Made by a program: the position numbers and the translations under genes. The notes beneath the pieces were generated by a model that did no database searches, was not told the DNA's origin, and saw only the letters and a list, made by a program, of their open reading frames with translations. A DNA stretch of 40,839 nucleotides from Vibrio aestivus (GTDB lineage: Bacteria > Pseudomonadota > Gammaproteobacteria > Enterobacterales > Vibrionaceae). The number at the start of each line of letters is the position of its first letter. Position 1 is the stretch's first letter. Location: the NCBI GenBank assembly GCA_003263845.1, contig JYJN01000167.1, forward strand, positions 1 through 40,839. Direction: 5' to 3'. Below are positions 1-7,686 of this stretch, one piece after another.

Positions 1-141
1 CCCCGCAAAAAATCGTCTTATGCTTTGTTGAAGACTATTTGCTTAGAATGACTAGGCTACAGAGTCTCCGCCGCGCCTAAAACGATTTTGACTAGGCGTC
101 CCCATCCGAACAAAATTTAACCGCGAAAGATTAACAGCCCC
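1..141 (+). repeat. Right part of a dispersed MITE-like repeat, cut by window edge
   Basis: This stretch aligns with the right half of the complete element at 23047-23323. Shared blocks are the C-rich start with ATCGT(C/T)TTATGCTTTGTTGA, the CCGCGCCTAAAACGATTTT block near 70-92, and the terminal repeat CGAAAGATTAACAGCCCC at 124-141 (CGAAAGATTAACAGACCC in the other copy). This copy carries about a dozen extra bases near 93-110. The left half lies outside the window. No coding capacity is seen. Confidence 0.75.
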
Positions 142-491
142 TAATTATTCCCCTTCTAAACGCTTATCAAATCACCAGCAAGTAAGCACCAACTCCATAA
201 CCAACATCAACAACCTAAGTACAGAGAAATCGGGCCTACAGCAGAAGTGAATACTTATTCTTGCTAAAATTGGTATATACCAAATGGTAATTTACACTGT
301 AATTTTGCTACAAAATTGCATAAATGAGGAATAAACTGAACTCTATAACGGAAATGAAGGATAACTTGGGGAATTAAATAGGAAAAATATTAGTGAGCAA
401 CGTTATCTATCTCACGATTGAGTCACGTAGTTTGAATAAGATTTGCACAAATTGGCTGCGACGTTTCACCCTACCTCGTCATCTAACGCGC
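142..491. other. Non-coding stretch between repeat and zapC terminator
   Basis: No gene is supported here. It holds a perfect 14-bp palindrome TTGGTATATACCAA at 270-283. A second symmetrical site lies at 301-317, with AATTTTG and CAAAATT around a 3-base centre. Both could be operator or hairpin sites for a gene to the left of the window; nothing in the sequence says which. Confidence 0.5.
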
Positions 492-520
492 AAAAAAAAT
501 CGGCTAATAAGCCGATTGGA
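492..520 (-). terminator. Rho-independent terminator of zapC
   Basis: On the minus strand AATCGGC and GCCGATT form a stem around a short A/T loop, followed by a run of eight T. It lies about 60 bases past the zapC stop. Confidence 0.75.
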
Positions 521-580
521 AATAATACAAAAAGGAACGAACTTTACGGGAAATGGCCAGCTAAACTAGCCAGCACTAAA

Positions 581-1127
581 TTAACTAACTAAAGCAACAG
601 GCTGAACGGTAAGCTGTTCGTTAACGATTATCATGCGATCGTGCATCACTTTAATCGCCTGACCAAATACAAGAGCCTTGGAGGGATTGAGTTGGAACTC
701 TTCTAAGTCAACATAAGCACATAAGCTAGATGCCTCTCCCGACTCTAAAACGATGAAATAGCCCTTATTTAGACTATTACTTAATTGAACAATGTCCCTT
801 CTTGGGTTCATCACCCACAATCGAGCAAGAATCGAAGAACCAGCTTTTTGGTTGCACTGGTTTGTGAAAGCGTTTAGCTGCTACGCAATATAGCGCCAAT
901 TCTGCTTGTCTCGGCTCACTAAGCTGTAGATAAGAGATTTGTTCTTTGAACGTTTGGTATGCAGATGCGTCATCGACCGTAAACTCATTAACATCGAGTG
1001 CGCATTTGACAAGAAGTTTGTTGGACAGGTTTGTTTTGAAAAGCATGTTATCGCCAAGGTCAAGCATAAGGTGGCTCGCCTTGTCGTCATAATACCAAGT
1101 CCATTTGTCGCTGGGTTTGAGCATCAT
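581..1127 (-). CDS. zapC: Cell division protein ZapC (frame broken by a 1-nt indel)
   Basis: ZapC is a cytoplasmic FtsZ-binding protein that promotes FtsZ protofilament bundling at the division ring. The N-terminal part ([20 protein letters not shown], then [12 protein letters not shown] and [12 protein letters not shown]) and the C-terminal part ([31 protein letters not shown]) both match the family but lie in different frames. The switch maps to the CCC run at 796-798 (GGG on the coding strand). Removing one base there restores about 181 residues, against 180 in E. coli. The start at 1127 is chosen because the E. coli protein begins at the same point; an in-frame ATG at 1148 would add seven residues. 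The gene sits next to pyrD as in enterobacteria, but a terminator separates them, so it probably has its own promoter. Probably a sequence error rather than a dead gene. Confidence 0.85.
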
Positions 1128-1207
1128 TCCATTCTCTATAACGTGCATGTCCTAAGGTAAAACATTCATTTACCATCCAATATTCGATAGTTTATGAAGG
1201 TTCTGGC

Positions 1208-1241
1208 AAAAAAAAAGAGGAAATGATTTCTCATTTCCTCT
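1208..1241 (-). terminator. Terminator downstream of pyrD
   Basis: GAGGAAATGA and TCATTTCCTC form a 10-bp perfect stem with a 4-base loop. On the minus strand it is followed by a run of at least nine T. Confidence 0.85.
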
Positions 1242-1303
1242 CAAAATTGTATTGAACTCAAATGAATCTCTAGAGTGACACCGTCACCTAGAAGTCCATG
1301 AAA

Positions 1304-2314
1304 TTAGATGTTCTTTACGATATCAGCAACTAAACCGGGCCCATGGTAGATAAAGCCTGAATAAACTTGAACAAGATCCGCACCCGCCATAAATTTTTCT
1401 TTCGCAGCGACATACGAATCCACACCGCCTACTCCGATAATTGGTAGCTTACCGTCAAGTTGTTGGTGAAGTTTACGAACAACTTCAGTACTTCTTGCTT
1501 GAACTGGACGACCACTCAACCCACCAGCTTCGTTTGCGTGCTTCATACCTTCAACAATAGAACGATCCAATGTTGTATTGGTCGCGATCACACCATCGAT
1601 TTCATTCTTGATCAAAGATTCACAGATTTGTTCGATTTCATCATCGCTAAGATCCGGCGCGATCTTCAGTGCTAGTGGAACATACTTGCCATGTTTGTCC
1701 GAAAGTTCTTTCTGCTTCACTTTCAACTCAGCAAGCAGCTCATCGAGAGCTTCACCGTATTGAAGTGAGCGCAGTCCCGGTGTATTTGGTGATGAGATGT
1801 TTACCGCGATATAGCCGGCATACTCATACACTTTTTCCATACAGATAAGGTAGTCTTCAGCGCCCTTTTCAATTGGCGTATCTTTGTTTTTGCCAATGTT
1901 AATACCAAGAACGCATGAGTATTTCGCTTTCTTAACATTCTCGACTAGGTTATCAACACCTGCATTGTTGAAACCCATGCGGTTAATGATTCCTTCCGCT
2001 TCAACTAAACGGAAAAGACGTGGTTTGTCATTACCTGGCTGAGGGCGTGGAGTCACGGTTCCAACTTCTACGAAGCCAAAACCCATTGCATCAAATGCTT
2101 CGATGCATTCGCCGTTTTTATCTAATCCAGCCGCTAAGCCAACCGGATTACGGAATTGAAGTCCCATACATTCTACAGGACGGTGTGGCAACTGCTGACG
2201 ATAAAGAAGATCGAGAGGAGTACCTGTGATGCGCTTGAAGTTTTGAATTGCAAGATCATGTGCCTTTTCGGCATCAAGTTGGAAAAAGCCAGTTCTGGCT
2301 AGACGGTAAAGCAT
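1304..2314 (-). CDS. pyrD: Dihydroorotate dehydrogenase, class 2 (quinone-dependent)
   Basis: PyrD oxidises dihydroorotate to orotate at the inner membrane and passes electrons to quinone; it is the fourth step of pyrimidine synthesis. The 336 residues match the class 2 length exactly. The N-terminal helical membrane-associating extension ([20 protein letters not shown]) is present. Next come the FMN-barrel motifs [11 protein letters not shown], the active-site segment [11 protein letters not shown] with the catalytic Ser of this class, IATNTT, and GVGGV followed by [10 protein letters not shown]. The ATG at 2314 has a strong CGGAGG ribosome site six bases upstream. The gene follows NAD-GDH after 46 bases that hold a terminator-like hairpin, so expression may use readthrough or a promoter near the 3' end of NAD-GDH. 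Confidence 0.97.
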   Translation of the reverse strand: MLYRLARTGFFQLDAEKAHDLAIQNFKRITGTPLDLLYRQQLPHRPVECMGLQFRNPVGLAAGLDKNGECIEAFDAMGFGFVEVGTVTPRPQPGNDKPRLFRLVEAEGIINRMGFNNAGVDNLVENVKKAKYSCVLGINIGKNKDTPIEKGAEDYLICMEKVYEYAGYIAVNISSPNTPGLRSLQYGEALDELLAELKVKQKELSDKHGKYVPLALKIAPDLSDDEIEQICESLIKNEIDGVIATNTTLDRSIVEGMKHANEAGGLSGRPVQARSTEVVRKLHQQLDGKLPIIGVGGVDSYVAAKEKFMAGADLVQVYSGFIYHGPGLVADIVKNI

Positions 2315-2325
2315 TGTGCCTCCGA

Positions 2326-2353
2326 AAGAAAAAAGCCCCGTGTAAACGGGGCG
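2326..2353 (-). terminator. Terminator or attenuator-like hairpin between NAD-GDH and pyrD
   Basis: GCCCCG and CGGGGC pair around a TTTACA loop, followed on the minus strand by TTTTTTCTTT. It ends 12 bases before the pyrD ATG and directly abuts its ribosome site, so it could end NAD-GDH transcription or act in the pyrD leader. Confidence 0.75.
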
Positions 2354-2360
2354 TTATTAT

Positions 2361-5300
2361 TTACTCATTTGCCGAACAATTCAAATTTAATAACATCAAT
2401 TCTCGTAATGCGACTGAAAATTTCGCAAATTCATGCACAGAACCGACTTTGAACTCATTCAAAATGTTTTCCCAACGATGCAGCGACACTTCATTCATGA
2501 TAATCCAATCGTCTAGCGCTTTAACAATGTCCAACTTATCAGGCGAACAGCCGCAGCTAAGTACTTGACCGGTTAATTGGCGTTGCTGCCAATCGAGATC
2601 TTCTCTAAACGCAGCTCTTGCCAAAGCTTGCCAGTTATTATCAACCGCTTGTCCATTAATCTGCTTCAAGAACCAGTGTAAAGACAATCGATCGCCCAAT
2701 GTGTAGTAAAGTTTGGCGGTTTGTACAACAGTAGTGCCTTTTTCACGGGATACTGTGGATATATCCAGTACTGAATACAAGCTTGATAAACGAGCCACAT
2801 AATTAGCCAGCTCTTTTGTCACGCCCTGTTCAATCCAAGCCGCAGCCATTTGGTTATGCTCCGCGACTTCTTCTTCCACCAACATGTCATCAATGTTCTC
2901 GGTGATAGTGATGGCATCAGCTCTATATAGCTTAATCAGCTCATTGACACATTGCTTACCAGTACGATTACGCAGTAGCCATCGAGCTAAACGACGTAAG
3001 GTACGACGAACATAATAGATCAAATCATACTGAGCTGAAGTGGTTGCGATATTGTCTAGCTCTCTAACTTGAGTTAGAACAGAGCCTAAGTTGAAGATCT
3101 CTCTTGCTGCAGCATAGGCATTGGCAATATCAACAACATTAGCCCCCGTCTCTTCTTGGAGACGAGTGACAAAGTTGCAACCCATTTCGTTAACCATCTG
3201 ATTTGCAAGAACAGTTGCAATAATTTCTGCTCTCAATGGATGATTATCCATATGATCTTTATAGTTACGGCGTAACTCATCAGGGAAGTATTGTACTAAT
3301 TGTTTTGCATGATAAGCATCATTAGAGATGTCATCGTGAACCAGTTGCTCTTTCAGCACCATTTTGCCGTAAGCCACAAGTACTGAGAGCTCTGGTCGAG
3401 TCAATCCCTTACCTTGCTTTTCACGCTCAAGCAGTGTTTCATCATCTGGAATGTACTCAAGCGCACGATCCAAGTGCCCCGCTTTTTCCATTGTATGGAT
3501 AAAGCGAATCTGCTCTTTCACCAAAGAAACACCTTGCTGCTCGGTCACTGAAATTGATTCAGACTGATTGTAAGCATCTTCAAGGACAATCTCACCGACT
3601 TCATCTTCCATCGACTCGAGTATGGTATTTCTTTGTTTGAGCGTAAGATCACCATTCATAACTAGGCCATTAAGGAAGATCTTAATGTTGACCTCGTTAT
3701 CTGAACAGTCAACGCCGCCCACGTTATCCACAAAGTCAGTGTTAACACGGCCACCATTCAAGCCATATTCGATACGACCCAATTGAGTCATACCCAAGTT
3801 ACCACCTTCGCCCACAACTTTTGCTTTTAGATCTTGACCATCAATGCGTAATACATCATTAGCTCGATCACCGACATCAGTATGAGTTTCAGTAGAAGCT
3901 TTAACATAGGTACCGATCCCACCGTTCCATAACAGATCCACTTTCATAGATAAGATCTTTTTAATGAGATCATTCGGAGCCATGGATGAACGCTTGGTAC
4001 CAAGCATCTTTTGTATTTCTGGTGTTAAGTCAATCGATTTCGCTCTGCGCGAGAAGATGCCGCCACCTTTAGATATTCGTTTTGCATCGTAGTCTTCCCA
4101 ACTTGATCGGGGTAATTGGAACAGTCGGTTACGCTCTTCCCAACTACTCGCCGACTCTGGATTTGGGTCGATGAAAATGTGCATATGGTTAAACGCCGCT
4201 TGTAGGCGAATATGCTTCGACAGCAGCATACCATTACCAAATACGTCCCCTGCCATATCGCCCACACCAATAGCGGTAAAGTCTGTGGTTTGGCAGTCAA
4301 TACCCATCTCTCTAAAGTGACGTTTGACCGATTCCCAACCACCTTTGGCTGTAATACCCATCGCTTTATGGTCATAACCATTCGACCCGCCGGAAGCAAA
4401 CGCATCACCTAACCAAAAGTTGTACTCTTCTGATACAGAGTTAGCTAAGTCAGAGAATGTTGCTGTGCCTTTGTCTGCCGCAACAACCAAATAAGGGTCA
4501 TCTTCATCATGACGAACCACATTCTTCGGATAAGCGACTTCGCCTTCTATAATATTGTCAGAGACATCCAGTAGTGCTCGAATGAAGCGCTTATAGCAGC
4601 GTTGCCCTTCAGCAAAGATCTCATCACGATTAGTTAACGTAGGCTGACGCTTGCAAACGAAACCACCTTTTGCACCTACCGGAACAATTACAGTGTTCTT
4701 AACTTGTTGAGCTTTCACCAGGCCAAGGATTTCAGTACGGAAATCTTCCTGACGGTCAGACCAACGAAGACCACCGCGAGCAACCTTTCCGCCACGTAGG
4801 TGAACACCTTCAATATCTGGCGCATAAACAAAGATCTCAAATGCCGGTACAGGTTGTGGGATCTCTGGAATGTCGCTTGGTTTCATTTTTAAAGATAACC
4901 AAGGTTTTGGCATCTTGTTAGCACCGACTTGATAGTAGTTAGTACGAAGCGTTGCAGTAATCATCTCCATATACCGACGAATGATCCGGTCATCATCCAA
5001 GCTTTCAACATGATCTAACTGTTCAGTTAGTTTCGCCATCAGGTCATCTTGGCCTTTTTGACTGCCTTTAAATTTAGGATCAAAACGACGAACAAAGAGA
5101 TCGACTAAACCTTTAGCCAAATGTGGATAGTGAGACAGCGTATCTTCGATATATTGTTGACTAAATGGGAAACCCACTTGTCTCATGTATCGTGCGTAAG
5201 CACGAAGAATTGAAATTTCGCGCCCCGTCAAAGAAGCACCAAGCAATAGTCGGTTGAATCCGTCGCTTTCTAGATCCCCTGCCCAAATTGCAGCGAATGC

Positions 5301-7202
5301 TTGTTGGAAACGATCGCGAGCTTCTCGAAGATCAACCGTGTTCTCACTCTTGTGAAGCATCGAGAAATCTAGGATCCAATAGGTATGACCGTTGTTCTTA
5401 CGCACTTCATAAGGTGATTCCCCAATCACTCGTAGGCCTAAGTTTTCCAACATCGGCATAACATCCGACAAGTGAATCGGCTCATCTCTATGGTAGAGTT
5501 TTAACCTCACCGCTTTCGAATCTGCCGCCTCTTCTTGAGGACGATAGAACAACATCCCTAACCGGTGATCGTCATTTAAGAATTCAAGTCGTTCAATATC
5601 TGCAACCGCAGAGGCTGGCATCACGTCTTCTTTATAAGAACGTGGGAATGCACGCATGTATTCTTTGGTGAGTGGTAAACCTTTACTTTCCCCAAAGTTT
5701 GCAACGATAGCTTCTGACAGTCTGTCATCCCAAGTAGACGATGCTTCCATTAAGTTTTGCTCAATTGTTTTAACATCAACATTCATGTTGTTGTTATCAA
5801 CACGAACAATGTAGTGAGTCCGGGCCAACGGGCTTTCAGAGAAGTAAGTTTGGAACTCTACTTCCTGTTCGCAGCCAAAGTAATTTTTCAGAATTCGTTG
5901 GGTTTGACGACGAAGTTCAGTGTTGTATCTGTCTTTAGTCACATACACCATACAACTAAAGAAACGTCCGAACGGGTCTTTGCGCACAAACAATCGGAGC
6001 ATGTCGCGGTCTTGCATTTGCACCACACCCATACCAACTTCTAAAAGCTCATGCTCTTTGGCTTGAAGCAGTTCATCACGCGGGTAGTTTTCTAAAATGT
6101 TGTGCAGTGCTTTATAAGAGTATGATCCATCTCGGTAACCACTTGCTTCAAGGATGCGTTCGACTTTCTGTCTTACAAGCGGAATCCCAGAAACACTTTG
6201 GTTATAAACAGCCGAAGTGTACAAGCCAGTGAAGCGGTGTTCCCCTATCACTTTACCGTTCTTATCGAACTTCTTCACACCAATGTAATCGGTATACGCC
6301 GGACGATGAATTCTTGATTGCGTGTTGCCTTTGGTGACGATCAGCAAAAACGGCTTTTTCGCTTCAAGGCGAGCCGAGTCAGAAAAATCAGAGAGTTTTA
6401 CGGATCGAACACGATCAGGGTTGGCAAACAGACCTAACCCTTTATCTTTGGTTGGAACCAGTTCGCTGTCACCATCTTTGGTTACCAAATCGAACTCTTT
6501 GTATCCCATAAAAGTAAAGTTGTGGTTACCTAACCACTTTAAGAATTCAAGCGCCTCGTCATAGCGATCGCCTTCAACTTCGATTTTACCTTGTTGGGCT
6601 TCAACCTGATGAGTAACTTCATCGAGTTTCTCAACCATCAATAACCAATCGTTCACAACCAATCCAGTGTCGGTCAAGATCGTCATGAGTTCCTCTTTCA
6701 ATGAGGTCATGGCTTCTTTGTCAGCAAGTCGATCCACTTCCAAGTGGAACAAAGAATGAAACGCACCCTCTCCGTCATTAATCCTCGTGACTTTCCCTTT
6801 CTTATCACGACCAATTTGAGTTGGGCCATGCAGCATTAAGTGCGAAACCAAGTCTAGTCTGTTGAGCGCCATCTTAATTGAATCAACTAAGAACGGACTG
6901 TCAGGAACAACGATTTCAACAATGGTATGCGTCGATTGCCATCCTTGGCGGCTCACGGTCGGGTTGAACACCCTAACGGAAATCTCTTCTGCTTTCTTTT
7001 CGTTTAAGTGATGCCAAAGACTAACGACGGCACCATAGAGATCAGATTCATTTCGCTCGTTAAGATCGTCTCTAGAAATGTTGCTAAAGAGATGCTGAGC
7101 AAGTTTTGTGACTAGGGGTTGATGAGCAAGCTCGAGTTTGTCTTGAATTAGCTTATAAACTTTTTCAAGCAGAACCGGCATTATGGTTTCACGCGCGGTC
7201 AT
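2361..7202 (-). CDS. Large NAD-specific glutamate dehydrogenase (180-kDa class)
   Basis: This enzyme deaminates glutamate to 2-oxoglutarate and ammonium with NAD, mainly for catabolism. It belongs to the L-180 bacterial NAD-GDH family of about 1600 residues; this one is 1613. The N-terminal half carries the ACT-like regulatory region (TIVEIVVPDSPFLVDSIKMA near residue 75; later TYFSESPLARTHYIVRV). The catalytic core follows at roughly residues 720-1220, with VYAPDIEGVHLRGGKVARGG, VPVGAKGGFVCK, the nucleotide-binding GVGDMAGDVFGNG and LLWNGGIGTYVKAS. The C-terminal helical domain ends at NLNCSANE. I place the start at the ATG at 7202, preceded by GGAG at a normal distance; a TTG at 7217 is also in frame. 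It lies between the DUF2835 gene and pyrD. Import of acidic amino acids by the Aap system at 28.5 kb would feed it, though that link is inference. Confidence 0.95.
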   Translation of the reverse strand: MTARETIMPVLLEKVYKLIQDKLELAHQPLVTKLAQHLFSNISRDDLNERNESDLYGAVVSLWHHLNEKKAEEISVRVFNPTVSRQGWQSTHTIVEIVVPDSPFLVDSIKMALNRLDLVSHLMLHGPTQIGRDKKGKVTRINDGEGAFHSLFHLEVDRLADKEAMTSLKEELMTILTDTGLVVNDWLLMVEKLDEVTHQVEAQQGKIEVEGDRYDEALEFLKWLGNHNFTFMGYKEFDLVTKDGDSELVPTKDKGLGLFANPDRVRSVKLSDFSDSARLEAKKPFLLIVTKGNTQSRIHRPAYTDYIGVKKFDKNGKVIGEHRFTGLYTSAVYNQSVSGIPLVRQKVERILEASGYRDGSYSYKALHNILENYPRDELLQAKEHELLEVGMGVVQMQDRDMLRLFVRKDPFGRFFSCMVYVTKDRYNTELRRQTQRILKNYFGCEQEVEFQTYFSESPLARTHYIVRVDNNNMNVDVKTIEQNLMEASSTWDDRLSEAIVANFGESKGLPLTKEYMRAFPRSYKEDVMPASAVADIERLEFLNDDHRLGMLFYRPQEEAADSKAVRLKLYHRDEPIHLSDVMPMLENLGLRVIGESPYEVRKNNGHTYWILDFSMLHKSENTVDLREARDRFQQAFAAIWAGDLESDGFNRLLLGASLTGREISILRAYARYMRQVGFPFSQQYIEDTLSHYPHLAKGLVDLFVRRFDPKFKGSQKGQDDLMAKLTEQLDHVESLDDDRIIRRYMEMITATLRTNYYQVGANKMPKPWLSLKMKPSDIPEIPQPVPAFEIFVYAPDIEGVHLRGGKVARGGLRWSDRQEDFRTEILGLVKAQQVKNTVIVPVGAKGGFVCKRQPTLTNRDEIFAEGQRCYKRFIRALLDVSDNIIEGEVAYPKNVVRHDEDDPYLVVAADKGTATFSDLANSVSEEYNFWLGDAFASGGSNGYDHKAMGITAKGGWESVKRHFREMGIDCQTTDFTAIGVGDMAGDVFGNGMLLSKHIRLQAAFNHMHIFIDPNPESASSWEERNRLFQLPRSSWEDYDAKRISKGGGIFSRRAKSIDLTPEIQKMLGTKRSSMAPNDLIKKILSMKVDLLWNGGIGTYVKASTETHTDVGDRANDVLRIDGQDLKAKVVGEGGNLGMTQLGRIEYGLNGGRVNTDFVDNVGGVDCSDNEVNIKIFLNGLVMNGDLTLKQRNTILESMEDEVGEIVLEDAYNQSESISVTEQQGVSLVKEQIRFIHTMEKAGHLDRALEYIPDDETLLEREKQGKGLTRPELSVLVAYGKMVLKEQLVHDDISNDAYHAKQLVQYFPDELRRNYKDHMDNHPLRAEIIATVLANQMVNEMGCNFVTRLQEETGANVVDIANAYAAAREIFNLGSVLTQVRELDNIATTSAQYDLIYYVRRTLRRLARWLLRNRTGKQCVNELIKLYRADAITITENIDDMLVEEEVAEHNQMAAAWIEQGVTKELANYVARLSSLYSVLDISTVSREKGTTVVQTAKLYYTLGDRLSLHWFLKQINGQAVDNNWQALARAAFREDLDWQQRQLTGQVLSCGCSPDKLDIVKALDDWIIMNEVSLHRWENILNEFKVGSVHEFAKFSVALRELMLLNLNCSANE

Positions 7203-7390
7203 AATCACACTCCACAATTACATTTTATTATTTTTTAGGGGGATGCTGTAAGCATAGTGCTTACTACGGGTAATGCATTGTTATTGTAAGAGGTTTGCTA
7301 CTGATAAGTTAATTAATTTCGGAAACTATTCAGGAGGAATGTTGGATAATGTGACAAAGACACTATTTAAACGTCTATCATTGTCAGTTT

Positions 7391-7609
7391 CTACAGAACT
7401 TCTAACTTTATGAACTTGTTATTCTGGTCGGTTGTAAGGCGAAAGCGCCCTTTTACCCCAATTTGACTAAGGTAAGGACGAAATCTCACAGCGGGTAATT
7501 GGATTCGTAGGCCATTATCAGTGTGTACTACGACACTACTGGCCGCGCCGCTGTAATGAGAGACAAACGTCTGGTATGAGATGTTGAGTGAGAAATGATA
7601 ATAGTTCAT
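7391..7609 (-). CDS. DUF2835 family small protein
   Basis: This 72-residue protein matches the DUF2835 family, short proteins of Gammaproteobacteria with no known function. It reads MNYYHFSLNISYQTFVSHYS, then GAASSVVVHTDNGLRIQLPA and RPYLSQIGVKGRFRLT. It is rich in beta-strand pattern, with no signal peptide or membrane segment, so probably cytoplasmic. It stands between pepN and NAD-GDH on the same strand, 77 bases after the pepN stop. A large perfect hairpin occupies that gap. Recognised by overall sequence and length only; the role is unknown. Confidence 0.8.
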   Translation of the reverse strand: MNYYHFSLNISYQTFVSHYSGAASSVVVHTDNGLRIQLPAVRFRPYLSQIGVKGRFRLTTDQNNKFIKLEVL

Positions 7610-7621
7610 ACGGTTATTTAG

Positions 7622-7658
7622 ATGGTAGCGATAATATTCAGCCTATTATCGCTACCAT
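7622..7658. other. Perfect 15-bp inverted repeat (hairpin) between pepN and DUF2835
   Basis: ATGGTAGCGATAATA (7622-7636) is exactly complementary to TATTATCGCTACCAT (7644-7658) with a 7-base loop. No T-run follows on either strand, so it is not a standard terminator. It may be a 3' end stabiliser, a processing site or a repeat unit. Confidence 0.6.
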
Positions 7659-7686
7659 AATATATTGATCTAATGAGATAAAGTGG

